A stretch of DNA of 64,000 bases from NCBI RefSeq assembly GCF_037042905.1, contig NC_087249.1, positions 39,119,901 through 39,183,900 on the forward strand, read 5' to 3'. Below the pieces are notes generated by a model. It was not told where the DNA came from, searched no databases, and was given only the letters and a program-made list of their open reading frames with translations. Positions within the stretch are counted from its first letter, which is position 1, and each line of letters begins with the position of its first letter. The stretch is from Lytechinus pictus (Eukaryota; Echinodermata; Echinoidea; Temnopleuroida; Toxopneustidae). The position numbers and the translations under genes are program-made. Of this stretch, positions 11,201 to 22,620 are shown piece after piece.

Positions 11201-14200
11201 TTTGATCCCTCACCCCCCCCCCCCCCCATCCAATAAAGGAAGGAGGAAGAAGGTCAATGGTAACACCATAGAAGCAATTGGCAACCCCATAATGACTTGC
11301 AACAAAATAATGAAATAAAGGCCCTTGTACTCCCTCCCCCTCCCCTTATCTAGTCCTACCTTTCATTTTCTATATTTGATAGTCTACAACTTATTTGCTT
11401 TCTAGACAATTTTACATAACAGCATATAAAATATATGGAAAAGAAGCAAATATTTCATAATTTGAGAATTTTGTAATATCCTGGATAAAAGATTGTTTTG
11501 GAATTACTCTGTTGGCATATAATATCTAATTATAACTGCATATAGAAATAACCTTTACCTTCATGTCATCAAATATTTTTAGTGGTGCATAAAATTTGCT
11601 AATACATGTATTTTGTCCATTATTCAACAAGAATAAAATGAATTGATCCACGTAATGAGAAAAGATGAAGCCATACATTTAGTTTGGCTTCATTGTAATA
11701 TTTAAATTCAGTTTTGTTGTGTCTTTTGTGAGGAATGTGGCATGAATTCTCGCATTCGTTTGGCAAAATTAACAAGAATGGCATAAACAAGAAATAAGGT
11801 AAATATATGTCGTAAACCATCATTCTGGAATGAGCTTTTGCCTTATTTATTTTTTTAGGTATTTAATCTTGGGTTCTTGCAAGTTGTAAAATAGATTGAT
11901 TTTATTCTGCCCTGATAATTCCTTGATTTTTGTTTGCGTTACGCTTATCTTTATATATTCATGTACAGTAACCTCAATTAATTTTGCCTTGTTGTATTTA
12001 AAGAGTCACTTTCTCATCTAATCTTGTACCATATGACTTGTCTGTTCATGAATTTTATGTGGAATCTTTGTTTGTTTTTGTTTTTTCAGGTAAAGATGGG
12101 CAAAAAGAAGGAGAGGCTAGCTACAGATTAGGTCAAGCATATGAGAGATCCGGCGACAGTGAGACTGCATTGATGGTAACAGAAACCTTGTGATAAATAT
12201 AATTAAACTATGCCCCAAAGATATCCTTATGGAATCTTGATGATGAATGACGTTCACAATCATGACTGTAACCTTGGTCATGATTAGAACTGAGTTAAGA
12301 TGTTTAATCAATGTTTAAACAACCATCATAACCATTTGGACAATTTGTAATTCCCATTTAATCGTATGGAAGGAAAGACTTCCCCAAAAGTTGTTCAAAA
12401 CTCATATATCACATGTCTATATTGATGAAATGCCCATATCATGTCCATATTTCATTGAAGTATTTTGATTCATTTGGAAACTATAAAGAAAACTTATCAG
12501 ATGACAAAAATGACAAAATAAGTGACAAATTTAATGGATATAAGATGTGAATAAAAGCTAATGAATTATAGGATTAATCCAATCACTTGCATGAACAAAC
12601 CAAAAATTACAAAGAATTTTGGATACAATATTTGTTATTTTGTATTTGTAATTGTTAAAGGACAAGTCCACCCCAACAAAAAATTGATTTGATTAAAAAG
12701 AGAAAAATCCAACAAGCATAACACTGAAAATTTCATCAAAATCGGATATAAAATAAGAAAGTTATGACATTTTAAAATTTCGCTTAATTTCACAAAGCAG
12801 TTATATGCACATCCTGGTTAGTATGCAAATGAGGAGACTGATGATGTCATCCACTCACTATTTCTTTTGTATTTTATTATATGAAATATGAAATATTCTA
12901 ATTTTCTCCTCATTGTCAAGTGAAACAGTGATCAATTCCTCCCTGAACATGTGATATTAGCATTGCTTAATATATGTACTATATGATTCAGTCAAGTCAG
13001 TCCCTATGGTCATATCTGTAAAAATTGAAATATTGTATAATTCAAACAATAAAAAACAAAAGAAATAGTGAGTGATGGACATCATCGACTGACTCATTTG
13101 CATGTCACTGAGTTGTGCATATCAATGTTTTGTGAAAAATAAGCAAAACTTTAAAATGCCATAACTTTCTTATTTTATACTCGATTTTGTTGAAATTTTC
13201 AGTGTTATGCTAGTTTGATTTTTCTCTATTTATTCAAATAAACATTTTGCTGGGGTGGACTTGACCTTTAAATAATTTGAGAACGAATATAAGATGTTTT
13301 TTTTTATTCTGTTTTTGCAGCACTTACAATGTTACATGGACATCTGTAAACGATACAATGACCAAGCTGGAATGGGGCAAGCATGTGAAGCTATTGCTAA
13401 GTCATATGAGAGGTAAGATAATGATGATGATAACTAGACATTCATTTCATCAATGGGACAATTCATGTGGTCTGTCATCGATTCTTGTAATCATGATCAT
13501 CTACAACATTCCACAGCTCGGTATAATGCCAGCGCAAATGATGGACATATTTACATTATGATACTCATAAAAGACGGGCCCATATTCTGAAGTCCATTTT
13601 TACTTTGGCCATGGCCTAACTCTGTGTTGAAAATGTTGGAAGCCAAATATTTCAAGATCACGTTTATATTATTGATTTCCTATCTTTACTTGGCTTTTTT
13701 CTTCTGTTTTAATGATGAAGAGAACTATTTCAGTAATTGTTCCCAGTCATTTGAATGCCAAATGCAACAACATTTCCGTAAGATATTCTAAAATGTGGAT
13801 TACTAAGTAAATAGTGATTTATTTTCTTTTATCTTTATTTTTTTGACAGACAAGGAAAGCGAGATGAGGCAGTGACTTACCTAGAGATGTTTGTTGAAAT
13901 TGCTGAGAAGAACAACGAGGAGAAGGCACTGAGCCAAGCTTGTAGCTGTCTTGGTGCCATTTATAATTCACTGGTAAAATATTTTTGTCTTTTGGACTCT
14001 TTCCTGATTGCAATGTTAGTACTTTATCCTTTTAGGATACTATTTATTATGTTATGAAGAAACCATGTAGGATGCCATGTAGTATATGATCATATGAGGA
14101 AACATTTTAGGTTGCTATTTTAAGATATGAAGAAATCATTTAGGATACCATCATGATCATACACTTTCTGTAACCTTTTCCATGTGTACTTTGCACCAAT

Positions 14201-16134
14201 GCGTACACTCAGTGCCTCACGAACTTCGCATGTCACGTTCAAGCAAACAGTGCATTGCTTCCCTCCCTGAAAATAATTAGCACAGAGGGGGTTCATGGCC
14301 AAGCACACAAAGATTTATTAAAGAAACCAATCAGGATGGCATTATCAAAATATGCTTATTGCTTCAAATTTTACTTTAAAATTAAAAAAATTTGGTGCAT
14401 TTGGACCTGAACATGTACATTACATGCTATCTTCTTTGCTGATGAACGGTTGCTATATAAAAATAAAAGGAAGACCACTAGGAAAAATTATGAGTTTTTT
14501 GTAAAAGGTAATGAGCATGTATTCTTCAAAATACATTCCCATCTCATCAGGCAATATATGTATATATATTTTATTTAATTATTTATTCATTAATTTATTT
14601 ATTTATTCATTCATTTATTTATTTACTTAATTATTTATTCTTTTATTTATGTATTTGTTTATTTGTTTTTATTTATCTATCTATCTATCTGTCTCTCTCT
14701 ATCTATCTGTCTGTCTCTCTATCTATCTGTCTATCTATCTATTTTTTTAATTTTTTTTTTTAATTCATTTATTTTTTTGGGGGGAGGGGGCTACTTTCCA
14801 CAACCTTCTGCCTAGACCTGCAACATTGAAACAACTTTAACATTGTTGTGAATGGAGAGGGGTTTTTTTTTAATTATATTTCAGGGATCTTTAAAAAATT
14901 TTGGGGACAAAATTATCCTGATCCCCTGTTGATTTTTCCTCGCATCACATAACCTATGATAAGTATTGACATCATCTCTTTTTTTGTTGTTATCCAGGGC
15001 GAATACGAAAAAGCATCTCATTACTTTGGGAAAGCCTACACTATGGCCCGTAGCTTAGGGGATCCCGAAACAGTTGAGGAGGCCAGGACGCAGTTCGGGA
15101 TTTCCAGCGCGCACAAAGCGCTCACATCGTTCGTGTCGGTGGTGGAGAGTCCGTCAAGAAAAATCATGGCTCAGCTGATGAATTGGAAGGACGTCAGGAA
15201 CGATGCTTTTGTGGTTGCTACAGCAAAGGAAGGTTGGTATCGTTAGATCTGAGAAACATATTTAGAAGACACGAAGGCGAAAAGGGGAAGTTCACCCCGG
15301 TAATTAAGAAGAAAAGCAGAAAAACTATAGAAAAACCTTGGTGACGGTGTGTGGAAAATCCATCACAGAATAGATTTCATTTTATCTTTTAATTTGTGTT
15401 GTCATATGCGAGCAGCTGCCCAACCATAGTTCGGTGAGGGTTGTTTGTATGAAAAACTGCTACCGGATATTCATCAAGAACAATAAAACAACAGCTAATG
15501 CAAGACCAGAGTGTATAGGCAATAGCTACTTCATAGCCACTCTACTTATTCTTCCGCATCAGACATATTGCTGACGTCTCCGCTTAGATTATAGGCTATT
15601 TTATAATAGTAGCATTAGGGACTGATGCATTTAGTGACATGGAGGAGCTTTTCGCTTGTGACAAAAAATAAATAAAACTTTAGAAATCCAGCGTTAGGGA
15701 CTGATGCATTTAGTGACATGGAGGAGCTTTTCGCTTGTGACAAAAAAAAACTTTATAAATTCATAACTTTGTTATTCTTTGAAGGATGTTTCAAAACCTT
15801 GTATGTTTCATTTGTTTTTGTTTTTCTAATTTCATCAAAACCACTTTATGTCATGGTGAACTTCCCCTTTACTAAAAAAAATCTTTGAAATATATTTTAC
15901 TTTATACTAGTGTGTGAAAGCATAGATGATTGAATATTCCTTTGTTTAATCCTTTAAACCAAATTCAAATGAAAACTTTTCCTCAGCTTTATCTCTATGA
16001 AATATCTGTGACATTGTATCATTAAACTTGATATTTGTGCATTTATTATATCATAGTAAAATGTATTAATTTCTCAATCAAATGTCTTATAAGTCTCAAA
16101 TATTTCTCTTTTTTTTTTAGAGGGATCCCACTGA
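7975..16134 (+). CDS. TTC29: Tetratricopeptide repeat protein 29, complete coding region in nine exons
   Basis: Nine exons join in frame with GT-AG borders: 7975-8204, 8747-8970, 9778-9963, 10924-11142, 12090-12175, 13321-13412, 13850-13973, 14998-15232 and 16121-16134 (1410 nt, 469 residues; the human protein is about 475). The N-terminus (1-76) is basic and unstructured. A conserved block YRNTFFHNLCLEVLQEGF starts near residue 78. About five TPR units follow from about residue 200 to 420 (cores such as ASYRLGQAYERSGDSETAL and ACSCLGAIYNSLGEYEKA), ending in a conserved region with NWKDVR. The ATG is fixed by in-frame stops upstream in the same exon (tga at 7948-7950, tag at 7957-7959). TTC29 is a protein of motile cilia and sperm flagella; loss in humans causes malformed sperm tails. 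No frameshift or missing exon is seen. The product name rests on family recognition by eye. Confidence 0.95.
8747..8970 (+). CDS. TTC29: TTC29 coding exon 2
   Basis: Acceptor gtcctgtag|atac, donor gacaag|GTAGTC. Encodes residues 77-151, including the highly conserved YRNTFFHNLCLEVLQEGF block and a helical segment ending in EAELALRQ. Confidence 0.93.
9778..9963 (+). CDS. TTC29: TTC29 coding exon 3
   Basis: Acceptor cttgcag|atgacatg, donor aggagag|GTGAGT. Encodes WLADHFFQSCLETATRVVEG followed by the start of the first TPR (HCNIGLGFERRG). Confidence 0.93.
10010..10175. mobile_element. Short palindromic MITE in TTC29 intron 3
   Basis: cacatttcgtaaagattta at the left and tagctttatctctttatgaa at the right are degenerate inverted ends. 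The inner dyad 'gtaattttgccat...gccataatggcaac' matches a second copy at 18690-18815. Fold-back elements of this type (ends like gtttcataaag) are abundant in marine invertebrates. Confidence 0.5.
10225..10400 (-). mobile_element. SINE-derived sequence, reverse orientation
   Basis: Read on the - strand, ggttcgagccctggtcacgt is a pol III B-box (GGTTCGAGCCC) followed by the SINE body tctttcggatggtgacatta and ggtcggtcccagacg. The A-box end is not clear, so this is a partial or decayed tRNA-derived SINE in TTC29 intron 3. Confidence 0.6.
10924..11142 (+). CDS. TTC29: TTC29 coding exon 4
   Basis: Acceptor atttttag|gggagttc, donor aaagaaa|GTAAGA. Encodes the second half of the first TPR (EFSLAADHFEAFYTL) and the next repeat, ending AIDYLTKAHQMAKE. 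Confidence 0.93.
12090..12175 (+). CDS. TTC29: TTC29 coding exon 5
   Basis: Acceptor ttttttcag|gtaaag, donor ttgatg|GTAACA. This 86-nt exon encodes a TPR helix pair beginning EASYRLGQAYERSG. Confidence 0.92.
12655..13272. mobile_element. Palindromic TTAA-flanked MITE in TTC29 intron 5
   Basis: The left end TTAAAGGACAAGTCCACCCC and right end ggggtggacttgacctTTAA are inverted. The arms continue with aatttcatcaaaatcggata / tcgattttgttgaaattttc and ataagaaagttatgacattt / aatgccataactttcttatt. TTAA at both edges suggests piggyBac-type target choice. Relatives lie at 17965-18550, 32825-33122 and 49977-50516. Confidence 0.75.
13321..13412 (+). CDS. TTC29: TTC29 coding exon 6
   Basis: Acceptor gtttttgcag|cac, donor tatgagag|GTAAGA. 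Encodes HLQCYMDICKRYNDQAG and the start of the next TPR (QACEAIAKSYER). Confidence 0.92.
13850..13973 (+). CDS. TTC29: TTC29 coding exon 7
   Basis: Acceptor tttgacag|acaagg, donor tcactg|GTAAAA. Encodes RDEAVTYLEMFVEIAEKNN and the first helix of the last TPR (ACSCLGAIYNSL). Confidence 0.92.
14565..14765. repeat. (TTTA)n and (TCTA/TCTG)n microsatellites
   Basis: Runs of TTTA (14570-14670) pass into TCTA/TCTG/TCTC tetranucleotides (14671-14745) and a T-rich block inside TTC29 intron 7. Confidence 0.85.
14998..15232 (+). CDS. TTC29: TTC29 coding exon 8
   Basis: Acceptor ttatccag|ggcgaa, donor aaggaag|GTTGGT. Encodes the end of the last TPR (GEYEKASHYFGKAYTMARSL) and the conserved C-terminal region with GISSAHKAL and NWKDVR. 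Confidence 0.93.
15281..15871. mobile_element. Palindromic MITE with internal duplication, TTC29 intron 8
   Basis: aaaggggaagttcacc (15281) is inverted as ggtgaacttcccctttac (15855-15872). The interior carries a direct duplication of gcgttagggactgatgcatt and its following 60 bp (15610s and 15692 onward). Confidence 0.7.
16121..16134 (+). CDS. TTC29: TTC29 last coding exon (four codons and stop)
   Basis: A pyrimidine-rich acceptor (cttttttttttag) precedes agggatcccacTGA. It completes a split GAG codon and gives E-G-S-H-stop. Without this exon, frame 8 would instead read through the donor into tggtatcgttag, so the exon is likely but small. Confidence 0.75.
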
Positions 16135-17960
16135 CAGTGATAAATACCAAATGAAGTCAGAATGTCTGTGTCTTTCCTTGGGGAACTCTGCCAGTGTCCA
16201 TCAGAGCTCATATGTGTAAATAGAGATACTTTTGTAAAGACTATTGTAAATACAATAGATTATCAAACTTGAGGATACCGTCCACTTGGAACCCTTTTTT
16301 AGATACTTGCTATAAAACGAATTATAGTTTGGATGCTCCAAACATATGCCCACAAAGGATATTTGGTGTACCATGAAGCATCTACATTGACATAGTTTGA
16401 AAATGGATGAAATATTTCCAGACATGCTTTGAATGAAATTGAGAGATAAATCTCCCCCTTTTGGATAATCAGCCATCTTCACTGCCAAAGATTCTTGCAG
16501 ATGTTCTTGAGATGATGAGAGTGAGAGGTTTGCTTGTTTAGGTCAAGCATCCATCAGGCGGACCCACCTATTTAGTGATATTCTCGACTGATATAATATT
16601 TCATATGTACTGGTTTCGTCAAGTACTTCAGACATATTTATTCAGACATCTTTATTACCGATATCATAAGATGCATTTCCTGTACACATAATGGTTTTGA
16701 AGTTTGTGCCTCGAGGCTCCATATTCAAAGTTGAGTATGACATGCGAGTACAAGCATTAAGCCGAATATGAATAAGAATACAAGCTCAGCCTGTCCCTAA
16801 ATAATTAAATCAAAACAGATTCACTAACCATATATCAATATATATGCAATACAGCAATAAGAACATGTCCCCTCCGTAGTGAGTACATTGTATCTCTGTC
16901 AGGCATTAGCGTGACACATGCTGGTATTTTCTTTCTGCTCATTTGATCATTTATTTTTAACATTTGATAGAATAACTATTTTTGATACCCTGCATTGACA
17001 GTATCGCACGCATCTCACACGCAGTTGCCCGAAGAAGCGCAGGCAAGTCTGATTTGCATGCAGAAGATTTTTTAACATGCTGAAAACTTTGTTGCGCTTT
17101 AGTTGCGGGCAATCACCCGCAACTCACCCGCAAGCCTTGCATGGAACTTACACATGTCAGATTGACCCCTCTAAACAAACCCTGAAGAGGACTTATAGGA
17201 TTAAGAATCTGTATACGGTCAATCGTCAAGTCCTATGATGCCAATTTCAGTTTTTGAGCAATGCTTGAAACTTAATACTCCTGGAACATTTAATGTGTCC
17301 AGGCCTGAATGTGTCACAAACTGTATTGTCAAGGTAATATCAAATTATCCTTTAGCAATAAGGCTGCCCAGATGATTGAGGGTAGTAATCATCTTTCTTG
17401 TATTGCCCTAATATTATTTATGAATTAAATTAAAATGTCATCATCAAGCAAATGACTTTAGATATGCAATGGGATGATGGATAAAGTTGTTTGTAAAGTG
17501 TAAAATGACTTTACAATGTACATTCCAGAGTCATCGTTTTAAATTTGTATGGGGTACTTGATGAAGCGGCAGTTGTTTTTCTTGGTATGTGCTATTTTTC
17601 CTAAGACAAAACGAATGTATACGAAATGCTGAAACAAATTTTCAGACAAATTTCATCTCTGGAGACATTGGCAAGATACAGTGCTGTCATGTCATGAACA
17701 TAAATATAAATTCCATGAATTCCTGGTGTTTATTATTGGTTCGTAATGACTGATAAATTTTTCACCTTGAAGCATGGAATGAAGCATGAAATCGTTTGTC
17801 AGATTATATTTTGGTTGCACAGGTAAAACCGTAGTCAATCTTTTAAGAAAAACAGTTCTGGAATTTATTTCCCATGGCATTGACGAGCTGTAAAGTAAAG
17901 TAAAGTTTAAAAAGTCAATAACTTAATTATTCTTCAACAGATTTTCACCAATACTTCATG
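16135..17960 (+). other. TTC29 3' flank and intergenic sequence
   Basis: Probably holds the 3' UTR, but no convincing AATAAA lies close to the stop; AATAAG and ATTAAA variants occur from about 16770. No coding exon or named repeat is recognised. Confidence 0.4.
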
Positions 17961-17964
17961 AAAG

Positions 17965-18550
17965 GGCTAGTCTAGTACCCCAACAAAACGTTTATTTCAA
18001 TACAAAGAGAAACATCAAACAAGCATAAAACTGAAAATTTCATTAAAATGAAATGTAATGTAAGAAAGTTATTACATTTCAAGGTTTCGCTTCATTTCAC
18101 AAATCAGTTTAGTTATACGCATTTCCTGGTTGGTATACATAAGAGGGCCCTGATGACATCACCCGCTCACTACTTTTTTGTATTTTATTGTATGAAATAT
18201 TTTAATTTTCTCCTCATTTTCATGTAAAACAAACTTTCATTCCTCCTGGAACATGTGGAATTAGCATTGTTTGAACTTTTAGTGGGTTGATCATGAGGAT
18301 CCTTATTGTAAAATCTGTGATAATTGAAATATTGTGCAAATCAAACAATAAATCAAAAGAAAGCGTGAGTCACTCCTATATCATTGAATCGTGCAGAAAA
18401 TATAAGTGTAAAACAGGCAAAACTTAAAAAAATATCATTAATTTCTTATTTTACATCCAATTTTGATAAATATTGTCAGCTTTATGCTTGTCTGATTTTT
18501 CTATATTGATTCAAATAAACTTTTTTTTCTGGGGTGGTCTTAAATCTTTG
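17965..18550. mobile_element. Palindromic MITE, decayed relative of the 12655 element
   Basis: Shares accccaacaaaacgtttattt, caagcataaaactgaaaatt and the inverted right end ttttctggggtggtctta with the 12655-13272 element. Its ends are eroded. Confidence 0.65.
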
Positions 18551-18689
18551 ATATATATTTAATTTATTTCTCTGTTTTTATTTAAACCAATCAGGGTAAA
18601 CCTCTCCTACAAGTATGCATATGTAACATTGTTATGTAGGTTATGCATGTAATCTACCTATATATGTACATGTACAGTATATATGTATT

Positions 18690-18820
18690 TCATGAACAGA
18701 CTTACAACTATTGTAACTTTGTCATTATTGTAACTACCATGGAAATTACATGACAATTGCCATAATGGCAAAGTTACAATAGGTGTCAAAAAAAATATCC
18801 TTATGAAACGGGTCCAGAGG
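18690..18820. mobile_element. Short palindromic MITE
   Basis: gacttacaactattgtaact...agttacaataggtgt with the inner dyad attgtaactacc...gccataatggcaaa. Same family as 10010-10175, with a right end ccttatgaaacgggtcc. Confidence 0.5.
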
Positions 18821-19487
18821 TGGCTTTTAAAATGTAATTTTCATGCATATTCCTTTTTATGTTCCCATGAACACATTCATCAATAAATGGCTGTTTCCAT
18901 GGCTAATGTAATGGACTTTTAAAAAGTTTACTTGATTGGATGTTTGGTCTTGTTTCTCATTAATTTTCTTGCGATGTCTTATCATTAATTACTTTGATAA
19001 ATTTGAAATCTTTATAATTATGGAAAAATAATGTTAATTCATGTCATTTTCATAAATTTTGTAGAGGAAGGTGTAGTAAGGTGGTAGAAATATTATGAGT
19101 TTCATGTACTTCATTTTAAAAACCAACACCATCGTCATAGAAAATGTGCTGAGAAATACAGGTAAACTTGTATCAGTTGACCTTCCATAAATCAACTATT
19201 TCCCAAGTCATAAAGAATTATTAAAATAACTGCTGCTCACTTTATATTAAGAGGTATATTATCAGCCTATCAAGGTGAATTATTTCTCAATATTTCAACT
19301 GTTATTGCAAATTTGTTATTATAACAAGTTTTTTTGAACGGGAACGAGATGTGGAAACTTCTGATTCAGCATTTTGGACAGTGCTTTTTTTTCTGTTTGA
19401 TCTCAGGTTTAATTGCAAATATGACTTGTGACCAATCATAAGGTGTGTAGTGGCCGTGAGTCTTTAGGAAACATTCTTAAATCTTTA

Positions 19488-19641
19488 GGTCCCTCTCTCT
19501 CTCTCTCTCTCCACACCATCCCTCTCTTGTTTCTTTCTCTCTCGAGTCCCCTTTCACTCTTTCTCTTCTTTCCCTGCCCATGCCCCTTCTCCGCCATCTC
19601 CCTCTCCCCTTTTCTCCTCTCCCTCTCTCTCTCTCTCATTC
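19488..19641. repeat. CT-rich simple repeat
   Basis: ctctctctctctctct blocks flank degenerate cccttt/ctcccc sequence. Frames across it on both strands (S/L/F-rich or R/E-rich) are artefacts. Confidence 0.9.
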
Positions 19642-20279
19642 TCTTTCAAAATAACAGATTCCTTCGGGAATGGATGAAGGTATTTGTTTATACAGAGCAT
19701 TTTGTGTTTTAATCATACTTTGAAACTTTGATTTACAATATGCAAACTTCAGAATGTCTACCGTATGGATAAATGAAGGTTGGACAATAGTGCAAATTTA
19801 GTCTACTGGCTATGCATAGTCTATGGAATATGCATAAATCATTGTCAAAATCCCAATTACCTTTCATAGATTCCAGAGTTTAGTGGTCACATGCTACATG
19901 TATATTTAGTACAAAGCAAAATGGCAGAAAGCTCCTGCACGACATCAACACAAAGAAGTCAAGATTGGAAACTTGAAATTGATTTTACACAAATGTCACA
20001 TTTATTGCAGGACACATCAACTTTAAAGACAGCATCAACCATTTTCATGCTTAAAATCATTCAGTCTAAAATCCGGATGCATATTCAAGAATTTCATATA
20101 TTTGCAATTATTTTCCATTATCTGATATAATGCCAAATATATTCACTTTAGACTAGCAGTAAGTGTAATGGAACACCCCTACAACCCTTTATGATACAAA
20201 TAAGTCTCTTGTATCTTTACATACATTAAAAGAAAAATGTTAATTTCACATAATTCACAGATGCGGGTACAACGTCATA

Positions 20280-20906
20280 GAGTTATTAAACAGCAGTATA
20301 CATGCTAATGCAGTGTGTATATATATATATAAAATATCATTATATGAAATAAAATATATATGTCTCTTACAAGATCTTACTGAAGTATGTTAATACTACT
20401 GGGCCATCGCTCTAGAAGAATACATGTCAGCATTTTAAATATGTTAATCACTTTGAGAGAACTATTCTTGGTTACTTTATACTGTTTGCTTTGGGAATAC
20501 AACTATGAGAAAGCTCTCTTTTAATGCCAAAATGTATTTATGTTTATGTATGCATTTCATTTCATTACATAATTTCAAGTTTGGTTTTGGTGTTTGAAAC
20601 ACAATTTAGAAAGGTTTTCTCAGCTTTACAAAAATGAAATGATCACAGTTAAACACCTGGTGAGAGTAAGTAATCCCACAACCAACTTCTTCATGTTTGG
20701 TGCTGTGCTAATGTAAAAATTGCTTCAACACCGAAAGGTCAGCACCTAACTTGAAATCACCCATTGCACTATTTACTATGTATTTAAATGAAGGAATTAA
20801 ATCTATGAATTTAGTATCTCGAGTACAAAAAGTCCAAAAAAGATCATGCCAAAAGTCAAACCTCAAAGGATATAAAACTTATGAAGGACTGATAACTAAA
20901 TCTGGG
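20280..20906. other. Intergenic, no gene seen
   Basis: A/T-rich, with a short TA microsatellite (about 20318-20332). No exon with coding character is recognised. Confidence 0.4.
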
Positions 20907-21345
20907 GTGTTTCACAAAGATTTAAGTATGACTTAGGGGGTGTTGCAAGAAAATTTTGCAATCAATTGCAAGTATTTGGTTGCAATTTTACAACTAATAG
21001 ATAAGTTTTAACTGTAGCATATCAGATTACACTGCTTTGTTTCAAGAAGCAGATTAGCAATCAATTGCAAATGTGTGATTTATTTCTAAACTTATAACTT
21101 ATAATTGATTTAGGGACTGAAAATAGACTTGCAATTGATTGCAAGTTTCTTGCAACACCTCATTAGAGTCGCACATAAATACCGAGTTGCGTACAGTATG
21201 AAAGGCTAGACCGCATTGGTCAGATCGTGTCATGAGGATGCGCACTAATGCATATCTATCAATAAGTTCGTGCGTTGCATATCATGTATGCGTCGGCATT
21301 TAAGTATGACTTTAATACTCAAATCTTTGTGAAACACCTCCCAGG
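20906..21345. mobile_element. Two nested palindromic MITEs
   Basis: The outer pair is ggggtgtttcacaaagattt (about 20905) and aatctttgtgaaacacctcc (about 21324-21343). The inner pair is gggtgttgcaagaaa (about 20938) and tttcttgcaacacctc (about 21147-21162), with the inner arms also sharing caatcaattgcaagt / acttgcaattgattg. The inner element interrupts the outer left arm directly after taagtatgactta, so it inserted later. Confidence 0.7.
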
Positions 21346-22453
21346 TGTAGATACAGGATGTGGAAATGGTTTAACCACATCAATACAAATGCTGACAAGC
21401 ATGCTACGACAGAGCCCAGACCAGCTCAGGCATCGTCAAGAAAGATGGCCTTCAATTTAAAGATCATCAATAAAGTTATGCATTTATTCCATATCTTGGC
21501 ATTCTCTCTATTTCAAAGGCAGTGGTTACTTAAAAAACAAATCTATGTGTGGGAAGGAAATGTAATTAGTGAAAGAACTTAGCCAATATCCATTCATAAT
21601 TTTTTTTCACGCACTATAATTATAGTTCTAGGTTTTTCGGATCAAAATGTGGATTTTGGAACGATAAGAATTCTGAAAATGTAAAATTCATCTTGGCAGC
21701 TCTGCTTATATGACAATGAATGGTGTCATTTAATAATTTTATCTCTACAATTTTCTTACAAATATATTATGACTATTATGAATAAAATACAATCATAGAA
21801 AACTGCTTGAATTCATATGATTCGATATATTGCAACAAATGGATAACTTTATCAGATCAAAATATATTTACATACACCATAAAATATAACAAAAGAATGA
21901 CTGTTTCTCCAAAACCAATTATGTAACTTCACATATATATCTCATTTCTCAGACTACTCAATTAATAGTTTGCCATTTAATAATGCATGCATTTTTTATT
22001 TTTTTAAACTGCATGCATGTGTAAGCCGATTGCAGATTGCAAGTGTGCGTAATGTCCAAACAGACACTAGCAGAAATCTAGAAGAAAAATTCTGACTCGG
22101 CTCACCCACTTGTTAATATTTTGTAGCTTGATATAACTAGAAAGACATACCTAACCATTCATTTTTTTGTACCTTACCTATTTGTCATCTGACAAGGTGT
22201 CAGGTCCGACAACTTTTGCTGAATTTCAATTGGCTTAGAAGCACAGGTTTCTGACTGTTGCTATGGTAACTGTCAGATGATATAGACTAATGGAAAACAT
22301 CCAACAAGCCCTGTCATGAAACTCTCCCCTGATATACTTGTAGAAAGTTTTATAATTGGTTTTGGAGAAATGGGTCAAAAATCATACAGAGTAGCAAAGC
22401 TAAACTTAGTTACGGTTACAATAGCGACACGATGCAATCTCTCTAGAACGGCT

Positions 22454-22620
22454 TTATTTGGAGTTTCCGGTGAACGCAGGCTGGTGACCGATCTTGATGG
22501 CGTCAAGGACACGGACGATGTCGCCATTCTTCGCTTCCAGGAGGCTGGTCAACCAACCGCCCTCGTTGTCAAAGCCCATCGCCATCATCTGATTCAGAGC
22601 AGTCTGATGCACTGTAGATC
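22454..22620 (-). CDS. SQSTM1: SQSTM1 coding exon 7 (UBA)
   Basis: Acceptor cttttcag|gatct. Encodes the ubiquitin-associated domain ([17 protein letters not shown] onward) and a short tail ending GNSK-stop. An AATAAA (22453-22458, - strand) overlaps the stop codon. Confidence 0.97.
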
